Assembly (NCBI RefSeq): GCF_030867095.1
Contig: NC_081831.1
Coordinates: 22,606,001-22,670,000 of the forward strand
Source: Alligator mississippiensis
Taxonomy: Eukaryota > Chordata > Crocodylia > Alligatoridae
Length of the DNA: 64,000 nt
Reading direction: 5' to 3'
The notes under the pieces were generated by a model. The model was given only the letters and a program-made list of their open reading frames with translations. It did not search any database and had not been told where the DNA came from. The position numbers and the translations under genes were made by a program. Numbering within the stretch: the first letter of the stretch is position 1; the number at the start of each line of letters is the position of its first letter. Positions 21,835 to 33,149 of this stretch are shown in pieces.

Positions 21835-22260
21835 CACAGAGCCCTGCCAGTGCCCCTCACTCCCACAGCTCCTTGACCCCCCAGCCCTGCTGGTGCTCCT
21901 CACTCCCAACCCACAGCCTCTGACCTCCAGCAAAGCCCTGCTAGTGCCCCTTACTCGCAACTCACAGGCCCAGCTATTCCATTTCCACTCAAAAGTCCTG
22001 CCACCATCATGCCCATTCCCAGGGGCAGTGCCATCTCTGAACAATATGCCCCATTCAGAGGGAGGAACTAGGGCGCAGCAAGGGGGATGTGGGTTAGAAA
22101 TGAGGGGGGCACTGGCAGGGTTGTGGGAGGGGCAGGGGGCTGTGTGTCAGGAGTAAGAGGCACTGGAAGGACTGTGGGAGGGGCAGAGGGCTGTGGGTCA
22201 AGAGTGAGGAGCACCAGTAGGGCTGAGGGCCAGGAGTGAAGGGCACCCTATTCCTGGCAT
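21835..22260. repeat. Family B minisatellite cluster, both orientations
   Basis: Units of about 50-60 bp with GCCCTGC(T/C)(G/A)GTGCCCCTCACTCCC and CAACCCACAGCC at 21840-22000, then the reverse complement (GGGGCACTGGCAGGG, GGGCTGTGGGTCAAGAGTGA) at 22105-22250. The two orientations face each other with about 100 bp between. Confidence 0.7.
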
Positions 22261-22854
22261 AGCTCCCCCCACTCCTTCTTGGCTGACTCCAGCTCCATGA
22301 ATCCCACCCCCACATCCCCATTGCTGCAGCTGTACCCCTGCCCACATGCCCCACCACACTGGGCTGATGCCCACATCAGCCCAACCATGCCAGGAGCTGC
22401 CAATGATTTTGGGGGTGAAGCGAGAGTCTTCCCCACTCCATGGCTCACAAGTACCAAAGGGAGAAGCCCACCAGGTCCGTCCGTCCCCCTGCCTGGGCCC
22501 AGCCCCCACCAGCACCCCCTCTTCCAGCCCCCACCCCGTGCCCCTTTGGGGTACAATAGAGACCATCTGTGCCCCTCCCCCCGTGCCTGAGGCTGCCAAA
22601 CCTCGGATGCCAGGGTCTGTCTCATTGTGCCCAAGCCTGGCAGCTCCATGCCATGTGCCGGTGCCTCCAACCCCCGCCCACCCCACCCCCACCCCAGGCA
22701 GGTCCGGCACCGGGGGAGGGGGGCACTGGGCATTTCCCTCCCTCTTTTTTTTTTTTATTGAAGCTTTTCACATTTGGGAGGCGAATGTCAGGTGGCCGCG
22801 GGCAGTGTTGGCACAAGCCTGGCAGAGGGAGGGGCCAGGCTGGCAATGCACAGA
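22261..22854. other. GC-rich unique sequence with T run
   Basis: No gene supported. A run of about 14 T at 22744-22757 followed by TTATTGAAGC may be a decayed tail. Confidence 0.4.
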
Positions 22855-23000
22855 GCCCTACTGGTGCCCCTCACTCCCAACTCACAGTCCCCTACTTTCC
22901 CCCAGCCCTGCCACTGCCCCTCACTCCCAACTCGCAACCCCCCACCCCTCCTGGTGCCCCTCACTCCTAACCTGCAACCCCCTGTCTCCCAGAAAGATAG
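22855..23000 (+). repeat. Family B minisatellite, about three units
   Basis: AGCCCTACTGGTGCCCCTCA, CCTGCCACTGCCCCTCACTC and CTCCTGGTGCCCCTCACTCC recur every 50-60 bp. Confidence 0.75.
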
Positions 23001-23584
23001 TGTCACCGCTCTGCCAGCCTCTCTAACCCAGAAGTGGGGGGCATAGGACACCCTTGGACCCCTATTGAGGGACTGTGCCAGGAGCCCCTCAACCAGGCCC
23101 CATGTCTTACTCCTGCCCCCCACAGTATTTTCTCCCTACCCTAGAGGGGTCTGGAGCATGTAACAGCTTGGCCTGGGAGCCTGGGAAACCAAGGCATAGA
23201 GAACTGGGAGGTTGCAGGGATACAGGGAGAGGGGGCCGAAGGGAGCCTAACAGGCCAGGCTCCCAGTATGTTCTGCTCTAAGCCTGCCACATCCCCTCCC
23301 AGACATCTTGGGGGTCTGGGCGGTGCCCAGTGCAATGGGGCCCCATTCCTGGTGCCATGGTAACCCTTTTCCTGACTCCCATTCCATGGACACTAGGCAG
23401 CAGCTCTCACCTCACACGTTCCATGCTGAGTTCACAGGACCCACCATGCCCCTGCTGTGCCTTTAGTCCATGCCAGGGTTTCAGCCCCCCACCTCCTTCT
23501 ACCCCCATTGGGTAAACCTGAGGCAGCCCCAGACGCTGGGGTTGATAATGAATCCTGGGCACTTGTGCAAGAGAACAGCTGGAG

Positions 23585-23760
23585 TGGAACCATGTCCTGG
23601 CATCAGCTTCACATACCACTGGTGGGGAAATTGAGGCACAAGGCAGGATTGGGCAGGACCCCCGGTCACCCAGCAGGTAGCTGGCAAAAAAAGGAAATGA
23701 ACCCAGGTGTCCTGAGCTGGCCGAGATGAAACCTCGGGGGTCCCTGCCTGGCCCAGCCCT
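23585..23760 (-). mobile_element. MIR-type SINE, reverse orientation
   Basis: On the minus strand: CACCTGGGTTCATTTCC (B-box region), GCCAGCTACCTGCTGGGTGA, then TTGTGCCTCAATTTCCCC. This is the MIR order of tRNA head, core and the TGCCTCAGTTTCC motif. Ancient and partial. Confidence 0.65.
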
Positions 23761-24279
23761 GGGTTCAGTCACCTGAGAAATGCCGCTTAGTCGTGAGGGG
23801 CAGGAGGCATGATTCACTCCTGGGCAGGATGGGGCACCGCACCCCCGGGGCCTCCACTGTGGTGGTATTAACCCTTGGTTTGCCAATGCCCAGGGGCCAC
23901 CAGCCCCGATGCCTGGCCCCATGGACTATTTGAGACCCTTCTGGGCCTGGCTGGGAGGAGAGACAGAGACCCTCAAATCTCCCCTGAAACCCGCAGGGCC
24001 AGAATGGGGATATGGGTGTCTCCATCCTTGCCACGTGGGACCCTGGACGTATCCAAGGAGTCTGCATGGAGCTGACCCTGACTGGAGCTGGGAGCTGGAT
24101 AAAATCTGACCCCCATGGGCCCAACTGCCCTGTGGGTCTCCAGCCCCGCCGATAGGGCACAGCAGCTCTGAGGGCAGGATCCAGCCTGGGCCGCCAGTCT
24201 CCCATGGGTTCCCCCCCATCTCTGGGCACCTGAAGCGTCGCCCTCCCCCGCATGCTCCCATGAATTCCATGGGGTTTTA

Positions 24280-24860
24280 GCCAAATCTTGCTTTAAAAAA
24301 AAAAATCAAGCCCTCCCTCCTTCTCTCCCTCCCTCAGCAGCTGACGCAGGCGGCGGCGACAGGCTTGAACTTTGCTCTATCCAAACTCGCGCTTGCTCTT
24401 GCCAACCGGGGTGGGGGGAGGCAGTATCACTTCGGTGCCTGCCTGTGAATCTTGTCGGCGACGACTGAGACACTGCTGTCAAAATACGCCGGGGCTGCAT
24501 ATGCTTCCGGGCAGGGGACGGGCGGCAGCGAAAGTTTCTGGGCAGAGAGGGGAAAAAAAAACCCAACACACACATCACACACACACACATGCGCGCAAAC
24601 ACACGCAAGCATACACGGCACAAAAAATTTCAGCGGCTGGGAATAGCAGCCAGCCTGAAACGTCCCCCTCTGCCCCCCCCCCCGCCCCCCCCCGGGTGTA
24701 AGCCAGCGTGCCGCTTCCTTTGCTGCCTGCAGATCTGGGCTGAATATTTTTAATAGCGTTGGTTGAATTCAGATGTTCCCGTGTTAAAATAAGCCTGTCT
24801 TGGCTCTGACAGGCCGAGCACTGACGCAGGCCTGGCTCTCCCCCCACCCCCAACCTTTTC
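24280..24860. other. Mixed sequence with CG-rich stretch and CA run
   Basis: A-run at 24292-24303, a CG-enriched stretch (24340-24540) and a CA-rich run (24563-24610). No exon or named element recognised. Confidence 0.35.
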
Positions 24861-25004
24861 CACAAACCGGGTTCAGGCTGTGCCAGCCCCCACCTCCTGC
24901 CATCGCCAGCCTGGCCTGGGGAGACACTAGGACCAGACCACGGGGGGCCCCCAGCCCTGAGCCCAGGTGGGTGCAGGGCCCAGATGGCTACAACTAGGAA
25001 CGTG

Positions 25005-25290
25005 CAGCACCTAACACCAGACTGCACCCATAGGGGCTACCATAATGTGCTTAGTAATGCCCAGCAATTGGGGGCCTGTTCCCCAGGGGCTACCATAATC
25101 CACGTAATATTGAGCAGTACCCAGAGCAATGGGGTCCTGACTCAGGACTGGGGGAACAGGCAGTACCATAATTCACTTTTGGTCCTTGTCCCCCAGTGCT
25201 ACTGTAATAAGCTTAATACAGCATCCAGCATGGGGTCCCAGACCAGGACAGGGCTACTGTAATAGCCTTAATAAAGTGCCACATCCATAC
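25005..25290 (+). repeat. Tandem SINE-tail array (about four units)
   Basis: Repeating ~65-75 bp unit with words GCAGTACCCAGAGCAATGG, GGGTCCTGACTCAGGACTGG and GG(G)CTACCATAAT or GCTACTGTAATA. This resembles the 3' tail of the sauropsid tRNA-SINE (recalled as CACCTAGCACAATGGGGTCC...GGTGCTAC.GTAATA). A normal SINE has one tail, so several in a row mean local tandem amplification. Confidence 0.55.
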
Positions 25291-25925
25291 CTCCTTCTCA
25301 CAAGTGATCAAAGAGGATCATTTTAATCCTGGCCCAAGGCTCCTCTGCCAGGCACCTTGCTGGGAGCCCTGCCTGAACAAGGGCTGCAGGGCTTGATTGG
25401 TTCAGTTGTCAGGCTTACTGGCTGATGGGGCAGCATGCTTGGGCATGGGCCCCAAGGGGATGGATGGGGCCTGCCCTCATCCCCCACACCCCTGACTCTG
25501 ATTCCATCTAGGCCAGAAGCCCCATGTCCCAAAGCCTCTGAGAAACATAAGACCCAGCTGTACAAATCATCTCTGCCCAGGAGCCGAGACTGACTGAGAC
25601 CTTCATGTCCTGAAACCTCCCATCTCCTCAGGGAAAAAGGTGAGGCCTGACTCTTGTTTTCCCATGAAACACAAGCCCCCACAAAGCCTGCTGGGCTGAG
25701 GGGTTTAGAAACCTGGACCTGCCTCATGGGGCTTTCACTTAGGTCCCAAGGAGACCCAATGTGACCCCGAGGGATGGATGAAAGAAGGGAAGTCCCCACC
25801 CCACCAGGCACCTGTGAGCATCTAACTCACTCAGAGCACAGGCTGGAAGCATTGGAGACCCAATGAGCACACCTGCCTGCCCCCTCCTGGGCAGGAGCCA
25901 CCAGGTTCACCAACAGGCCCTGACA
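25291..25925. other. Intergenic unique sequence
   Basis: No gene or repeat recognised. The 162-codon minus frame at 25323-25811 has no domain features. Confidence 0.4.
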
Positions 25926-25929
25926 GCTT

Positions 25930-26455
25930 CTGGGCCGCATTCTTCCCACAAGCAAAGATTTCTAAGCAGCCGGCCTCAGCCCGCCAATAACATTAGTCAG
26001 GGCTTGGTTTCCAGCCTGCGCCTGCTTGCTAATATCGACTGATTAAATGCAAATCATTAACCCCCACCCCCACCCCCTCCTCTGCCCACAAACACGCCCT
26101 GCATCAGAGCCTTTATGGCAAGGCAGGTGAGAAGGGAATTGGGCTGATGAGATTGCGATCACTGCTCACGCCTGTCCCTTTGATTTTTTCCAGACGCATC
26201 AGTTTTGCATTCCCCCCCAACCTGACCTGTTCCCAGCCCTGACTAAAAATTGCTCAGCTCCAAAAAACCCCCCAGAAACTCAATTGATGTTCCAGATACC
26301 TGTCCAGAGAGTTTTTAGGATATTTCTATTGAGTGGAAGGGAAGGGGAGGGAGGAGGCAGCTTGGGGCTGCTTCATTTGAAATAGACTGTTGACCGATTA
26401 TATAAAATCGAGGTGTCAAATCTTGATACAATTCATAAATGGGTGGTTTTGATTT
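25930..26455. promoter_or_regulatory. Candidate conserved upstream enhancer of NFIX
   Basis: Repeat-free block with a perfect octamer ATGCAAAT at 26047-26054 next to GATTAAATG and CATTAAC, CCAATAACATTAG near 25993, TTTGATTTTTTCC near 26178, and CCGATTATATAAAATCGAGG near 26394. It lies 6.6-7 kb upstream of the NFIX ATG. A POU/SOX-type neural enhancer would fit the gene, but this is inference from motifs. Confidence 0.4.
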
Positions 26456-26780
26456 GCTGCCACACACGTACACACACACATGCACATGCACACGAAGCCG
26501 TGGGTGTGGAAGCGAATCCAAAAATTGCCTTGTTTGAACTTTGACTTGTTAGTTTTGTACTGCAGATCAAAAGCAAACACATGTAAGCGCGCACACGCAC
26601 ACACTCCCAGACTCTGTTTGTGTGTGTGTGTATGTGTGTACACATACACACAGAATATAGGACACTTAAAGATGCCTTGTCAGTTTTTAAGCAAAGATTG
26701 AAACCACACACACACACACACACACACACACTGTATGTATATCTGCATGTATTTTACACACACACAGAGGATATAGGACA
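26456..26780. repeat. CA/TG-rich simple repeats
   Basis: Pieces at 26460-26495, 26580-26660 and a pure CA run at 26704-26730. Explains V/C-rich frames on the minus strand. Confidence 0.8.
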
Positions 26781-28950
26781 CAATTTACTGCTTGCTACAG
26801 AGACCCAGCAGGACCCCAACCACATCACCCAGCCTGTCTGGATTTCAGGCCCCCATCAGCGAAGGCTTCTTCCCCACGATCCGGTAATCTGCTTCCTTTC
26901 TGAGGCCCTGATGCCACAATCAGCCTCTCCCAAAGTGAGCGTCACATGCAGCCCCTTAAAAAATCAGGATCTTTCCTTTCAGATTTGGCTCCAATCTGTT
27001 TCAAACATCGAACAGACTTCAAACAGCCGGCAAAAGCAAACATGGCGTCTCCTCAAACTCTTGAGGCCAGTGGCTGTCTCTAGCTAGATATCTGTACAGC
27101 TCCCAGCACAAGGGAGCCAGCTCTCATTAAAGGCCTTTGGCAGCAACACGATACTCATGCACAATAATGTCGCTCAGGTACATACACACATTGCTGTGCT
27201 CACAGTGCACAGAGCTACCAAGGCTGTATCTCTTTCCGATCTGAAATCCAACTTCGAAGAAAGTTCGTTGTTTTAAACAGAGTAGGGCTGCGACTGAATT
27301 CAGCTGCTGGTATTTGCAAATACCACCCCACCCCCCCACCCCCAGCTTTTTTTTGTGGGTTTTTTTGGGTTTTTTTTTCCAGAGACAAGAACAGCCCTTA
27401 TCAATTTTTTCTCCTTGTCTTGTTTTTTTTTGCCTAGCGATCAAAATGGGATAATGGTGTCAGCAGGGAGGGAAAAGCACATTAAAAAACTATGGCAATC
27501 GGGTTTTGGCCTGGGCAGAAAGAAAGAGCCTTTTTCACCCCATTTCCAACTAAAATTGGCCAGTCGATGCCGAAAAGCAAGACCTCCTGCTCAGCCCAGG
27601 TGACTGCCTAAAAAGCACCTCGTCCAAAAGCCTCATATGCCCTCTGGATTGAGAAAGGACCTGGCCACAAGCCAACAACACTTTAAAAAAAAATCCTGAC
27701 CATATCCCAGCAAAAAAAACCCCCAAAAACCAACAACCTTTGTTTGAAAACCTTTCTTCTGGCAAAAGAACTTTGTTTCGTGGCCACAACTTTTAGGCCA
27801 TGTTTTATTTTTTAATTCACTTTCAAAGCCTGATGCTGCCAGCAAGCACATGTCACCAGGCCCTTGGCTGAGATGCGAGATTCCCTCCCTCCCCCAAATA
27901 CAAGTAAATAAATAAAATGGTGCACCCCCACCCCCCTTAGCATTTCACTTGCTTTTTATCTTAGTGAAAAGAAAGAGAGAGAGAAAGGAAGGGGGAAAAA
28001 CCAACAAACCCACAGCCTGGAAAAAATCTGGATTTCTCCCAAGTCTCCTGGATTTTCTCTCCACACTCTCCCACACCACAAACATTGCTTCATGTTGCTG
28101 CTTTAGTCCCCCTCCCCACAAGCGAAGGGGTCAAAGGGAAAAAAAAAAGGAAAAGACAACTTCTTTGAAACGAGGCTTCAATTCAAAGCTTTAAAATGAT
28201 TTCCTATGGAGCCGGGTTCCTCCTGCGGCATCTACGGTGACGGCTGCCTGGGCTGGAAATTGCAGCCCAGCTTCTCTTGAGAAAGGATTTGGGGTTTTGT
28301 TTTAAATAAATCAGTGCATCCCTTTGACATCTCCCCAGCCACCTTCACCACACGGCCACTGCCTGTTTGCAGCTGACCAGGCCACTTGGTGGTTCAAATA
28401 ATAAATGGGAAAAAAATGGAGCTACAGATAGAAGGATCCACAGAAGAGAAAGCACCCATACCCCACCGCCAGCACTGCCCCCCCAAACAGAGATGTTCAC
28501 AGGCACTGACCCCACAGCAAGAAGGGGCTGGAAGAGGAGACTTCAAGCCTCTGGTTAATTCTCCGCTTCCCCGAGCTGCGTCTGATCACTCTGCCATCCG
28601 AGTCTGTATGAGGGAGGGGACAGACGTGTTGCCTTAGACACGTGGAAATGCCTTAGACCTTTTGCCATCTGCAACACCCCAAACAAAGTATAAACAAGTG
28701 TTGGACAGTCCCATGGCTCCTGCACACACAATTACATGTGCACACAAATCCACCATGTGTAGAAACCTGCGCTGTCTATCCACACGTTTGTTACATGTAA
28801 TCAACCCCACAGATCACACCGGAGATATAGGTGAGCTAGAGACATGCAAGTGACAGTGCTCTACGCTGCTAGACGGGTGACAATACATATTTATGGTTAC
28901 GTAAACATGGTTTATACAGCTATAAGTATAGCCATATTGAGACAGATACA
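26781..28950. other. Upstream flank of NFIX, unique AT-balanced sequence
   Basis: No exon supported. Several blocks without repeats (27120-27250, 27450-27600, 28180-28320) could be conserved. Purine-rich AAAGAAAGAGAGAGAGAAAG near 27968. A-rich and T-rich runs occur at 27345-27380 and 27680-27720. Confidence 0.4.
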
Positions 28951-28959
28951 CGCACAGAG

Positions 28960-30400
28960 AGCTGCATCATGCTATACATATACTTCTATGTATTATAATT
29001 TAATGTATACATTGTTATAAATACTGCCACCTCTAATATAGTAGTATATGTTCCAATCATAAAACTGCCATATTTATATATATAGTAAATATACTTTCAT
29101 ATATTATATAGCACTGAATGTAGTCATACTGCATGTAGTCATCCTGTCATCTATTCTGATAGTATGGTAAATATACTCTCATATATTATATACTGTTGCA
29201 TGTATTCTTATTATAATGTTGCCCTATAGTGTATCCTGTTATCTATTCTTACAGTATAATAAATATATGCTCATATACTATATAATGTAGCATTAATTTA
29301 TATTATAACATTGTCATAGAATACATCCAGTTATCTAGTCCTATAGTATAATAAATAGACTCAGGTATATTATATGCTGTTGCATGTATTCATACGCTAA
29401 CATGGTCATATATTCCATCCTGTCATTTATTCCTATAGCATGGTAAATATACTCTCACATATTATAAACTGTTGCATGTATTCTTATTACTGTGTTGCCC
29501 AATATAGCATACTGCCATGTATTTGTATTGTATAATAAATATATTCTCACATATTATACGCTGAGAACTTATATATTATGTGAGAACACTATTATATAAT
29601 GTGTTCTGTTATCTATTGCCATAGTAAATATACTTTGACATATTATATGCAGTTGTATGTATTCATATAGCAACACTGTCATATTTTTCATCCTGTCATC
29701 TATTCCTAAAGCAGGGTTAATATACTCTCATATATTATATACTATTGAATATATTCTTATTATAATGTTACCCTATTTTGCATTCTGTTATCTATTCCTA
29801 CAGCATAATAAATATATTCTCATATACTATATATTGTAATATGTATTCAAATGAGAACTGTCATGTAAAGCATCCTGTCATCTGTTCCTATAGTACAGTA
29901 AATACACTGTCATGTATAATATACTGCTACATGTATTTTTACTGTAACGTTGCCACACACTGCATCCTGTTATACATTCATATAATAGATATATTCTCAT
30001 ATAATTTACTATATACCGTGGCATATATTCATATGGTAACACTGTCATCTATTCTGGCCTGGCACCTATTCCTGTAGTATAATTAATATACTTGCATACA
30101 TGACATACAGGTTCATAGTATAACGCTGCCTAGCGCATGTCACCTACTCCTATAGCTCGGTAAATATGCTCTCATATAGGAATGCATGCAACAGTGTGTG
30201 ATATGATGCTGCTGTCATCTACTGCACCCTGTTACCTCTTCCTATACAGTAGTACAGTAAATGCACTCTCATCTGTTACATTCTGCTGCACCTATTTGTA
30301 CGACGAGGTTACCCTGTGTTGTACTCAGTTACCCATTCCTCCAGCAAGGGAAATGTGCCCTCCTACACCCTACACCATGGCGCCTCTTCATGCTAGCACA
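28960..30400. repeat. Degenerate tandem array, ~92-bp unit, about 14-15 copies
   Basis: The landmark CCTGT(C/T)ATCTATTC(C/T) or its variants starts at 29143, 29235, 29327, 29419, 29511, 29605, 29692, 29784, 29874, 29966, 30059, about 30136, 30228 and 30324. Spacing is 92 bp in most steps, with a few steps of 78-96. Each unit continues ATAGTATAATAAATATACTC, CATATATTATAT, GTTGCATGTATTC, then TATAACGTTGCC. The AT-rich consensus erodes to GC-richer sequence at the right end, next to the CpG island. No coding potential; not a CRISPR. Confidence 0.85.
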
Positions 30401-30479
30401 CAGGCATTTGTGTCCCGTCCGCAGAGTGGGCAGCTGCCCCCCATTGCACGCCCTCACACTCACGTATCAGGACTGCTAG

Positions 30480-31802
30480 GAAAGGCCCCCGTGCAGCCCG
30501 CCCCGCTGCCCCCTCCCTGCCCCAACGCTGGGGGCCCCACAGCCCTTTCCGGGGCTGCCGACAGCGGCATGTGTCCGGCGCCCCGAGCCGCCATCACACG
30601 CCGGAGACACCGGCGTGGGGAGGCAAGGAGAGGAGCCGAGCCCTGCCCCGTCCTGCTCCCGGCCCCCCCACCCCCGCGCCCCGGGCCGCCGCCCGTTGCG
30701 AAGCCCGGGCAGGAGCGGAGCCAGCTCCTCCTCCTCCGGAGTTTGCAAAGTCCGAGCCGGTGCCCCGGTGGGGCGATCGGGGAACACAAAGGGGGGCTGT
30801 TGGGCACCGCGCAGGGGAAGGGCGCGGGGGGGGGGGCATCGGGGACCACCGGGGCAACATACCATGAGTCCGGCCGAGGCTCCGAGCGGGACGGAAGGGG
30901 GCAGAGGAGGAGCGGAGGCAGCGGCCGAGGTGCAGCCGGCCCAGCCCGACCCGGGCAGGAGCGCAGGCTGGAAGGGGCCTCGGGTCCTGCTCGGTGCGGA
31001 TCGGCCTGCGCAGCCTGGAGCCCAGCCGCCTTCTGCGCCGCGGCTCCGGCTCCGAGAGCCACTTTCGGGGCGGGGGGGTGGGGGAAGGAGGGAGTGAACC
31101 AGGGAGGGGGAGGGAGGGAGGGAGGCAGAGACCGAGCCGGGCCAGTGCAGTTCTGGCCGTCGGGCTGCCTCTGTCCTCCGGGGCCGCTCTGCGGAGCCCT
31201 CTCCGGGGGGGTCCTTGAGGGGGTTGGGGGCCTGCCTTGCGGGGAGGGGGAGAGAAGAAAAGAGAGGAAAGGAGGGAAAGAAACGGTTGGATGGGGGAAA
31301 AGGGGGTGGCGGAGCTGTGCTGGGCTGGGGGGGGGCTGGGCGGGAGCACCAGGAGATGTCAGTAGCCCGCGATGGTTGCGGGGTTGCCAGGATAAGCCGA
31401 CCCCACCCCCCCCACCCCGCTCCACAGGGACACGGGCCGGGACGTCCTGAGCCGGCGAAAGTGCCCCAAGCTCAGAGCCCTCCTGCTGGGCGGTGCGGGG
31501 GGGGGGGGCGAGACTAGAGACCAGGCCCTGGAGAACGGGTGGGGGAGCTGAGTGCGAGGTTTCGCTGGGGGCAAAGCCGGCCCGAGTTCATGGGGACGGG
31601 CGCAGTCCGCAGTGACCCCCCGGGACACAACCCCCCACGCTGCCTCGGCTGCGCCCCCGCCCCTGCACACACACAAAGATTGGCCCTCGGCTCCTGCCGG
31701 GTGGTGCCTGACAGCAGGACCCAGCCTGATGGCAAGCGCTGCTCCTTCTGGAGAGGCACGCGGGACCCCTGCTGTCACTCACACGCAGAACCCAGGCGTC
31801 CC

Positions 31803-31837
<35 letters not shown>

Positions 31838-32460
31838 CACTCTCTCTCTCTCTCTCTCCCCAGATAACCGGGTCTCTCTCTCACACGAGCAGAACCCAGG
31901 CGTCCGGGACACACTCATCCCCCCTCCTCTCCCCTCCGGCGCGCATCAGAGGCCGCTCTCCCCCCCAAACAGAGAAATTCTGGGGGTGGTCTTTGCCCCG
32001 GGCTGGGCGAGGGTCCTGCCCGGCTGCGCTGCAGCCTTGCTCCTCTGCGGCCTCGAGCGCGGCTCCCCCTGAGCCCGGGTCCGAGAGCTAGCGGGACGGG
32101 GCTGGTGCACCCCCCCCCGCCCCGTTCCCCCAACCCGTTTGCAATCCAGAGGGCATCTCCCCCTGGCCCAGCCGCCCCCTGCCCGGCTGTACGGAGCAGC
32201 GAGCTCGGTCCCACGCCGTCTTCAGCGGAGCCCTGGAGGTGGGGTCCCAGCCGCTACTCAAACCCGCCTGAACGGCCCCACATCCTCGCCAGGCAGTCGG
32301 GGCCCGGGGGGCTGCGGGGACAGAGGCGGGTGGTCCCGTCCGCAGCATGGCAGAGTGAAGGGGCTGCGCAACGGGCCCGGGCCGGAGCCCCGAGCCCAGA
32401 GCCAGCCCGTGTGCGGGGCGGGCAGACAGCCACACGGCCCAGCTGCTGCCTCGGTGGGGT
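30480..32460. promoter_or_regulatory. CpG island upstream of NFIX
   Basis: Very CG-dense DNA about 11-13 kb upstream of the NFIX ATG. Long open frames on both strands (up to 422 codons) are by-products of high GC: they are alanine/proline/glycine/arginine rich and overlap antisense. It may be a distal alternative NFIX promoter or the start of a noncoding RNA; human NFIX is known to use alternative first exons. I looked for the alternative start MLPACRLQ before a donor and did not find it. Confidence 0.5.
31770..31920. repeat. Composite repeat: family A core with (AC)n(TC)n
   Basis: GAACCCAGGCGTCC, a pure AC run (31804-31832), a CT run (31833-31858), then GAACCCAGGCGTCCGGGACAC again. Same architecture as 19677-19985. 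Confidence 0.8.
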
Positions 32461-32582
32461 TCAAACCCACCTTGGAGGCGGCCAGGAAGTGAATAAAGTG
32501 CCTGATGGTGGGGGGGCAGGGTCTGCTAGAGGGGCACGGAGGGACTCTGAAAGGGGCCCCCAGCAGCCCGGCTAGGCCAGAG

Positions 32583-33110
32583 ACCATCATCATCATCACC
32601 GACATCATCATGACTATCATCATTACTGCTACTGTTATTATTACTATTATTTTTATTATAATTGCTATTGTCCTCATTATCTCTAGTATTACTACTTTTA
32701 TTATTATTATGGTTATTGTCATCATCACTATTACTATTATTGCGACTACTGCTACTGTCGTCATCACTATTACTATTGTCGTCATTACTATGTTGCTATC
32801 GTAATCTCTATTACTATTATTACTATTATTGTTATTGTCCTCGCTACTATTACTATTGTTGTTATTACTATTATTACTTTTGCTATTGCCCTCTATTACT
32901 AGTAGTATTATCACTGTTGTTATTGCTCGTCATCTCTATTATTACTATTATTACTGTTGTTATTTTTTTGTCACCGTCGCTATTACTATTATTACTATTG
33001 TCATTGTCATCACCGTTACAATCGGTATCATTACTGTTATTGCTGTGGTCGTCATCACTATTATTACTATTATTGGTGACGACGAGAATGAGATAACAAC
33101 AATAACAATG
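32583..33110. repeat. Imperfect trinucleotide tract (ATC/ATT/ACT)n, about 530 bp
   Basis: Almost every triplet is ATT, ACT, ATC, GTT, GCT or a one-base variant, held in one register for over 500 bp with few frame slips. Open frames on both strands read as runs of I/T, L/S, Y or N/S and are not proteins. A sister tract is at 34240-34800. Confidence 0.9.
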
Positions 33111-33149
33111 AGGAGGATTGCAAATCCTCCCCCCCCCCCCCACTTCTGA

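Noticed and set aside
28960-30400. Regularly spaced repeats considered as a CRISPR array
   Set aside because: Vertebrate nuclear context, repeats adjoin without unique spacers and are highly diverged; it is a tandem satellite-like array.
30182-31450. 422-codon open frame on the plus strand
   Set aside because: It runs from the 92-bp AT-rich array into the CpG island; composition is Gly/Ala/Arg/Pro rich, a 321-codon antisense frame overlaps it, and no domain or splice logic is visible.
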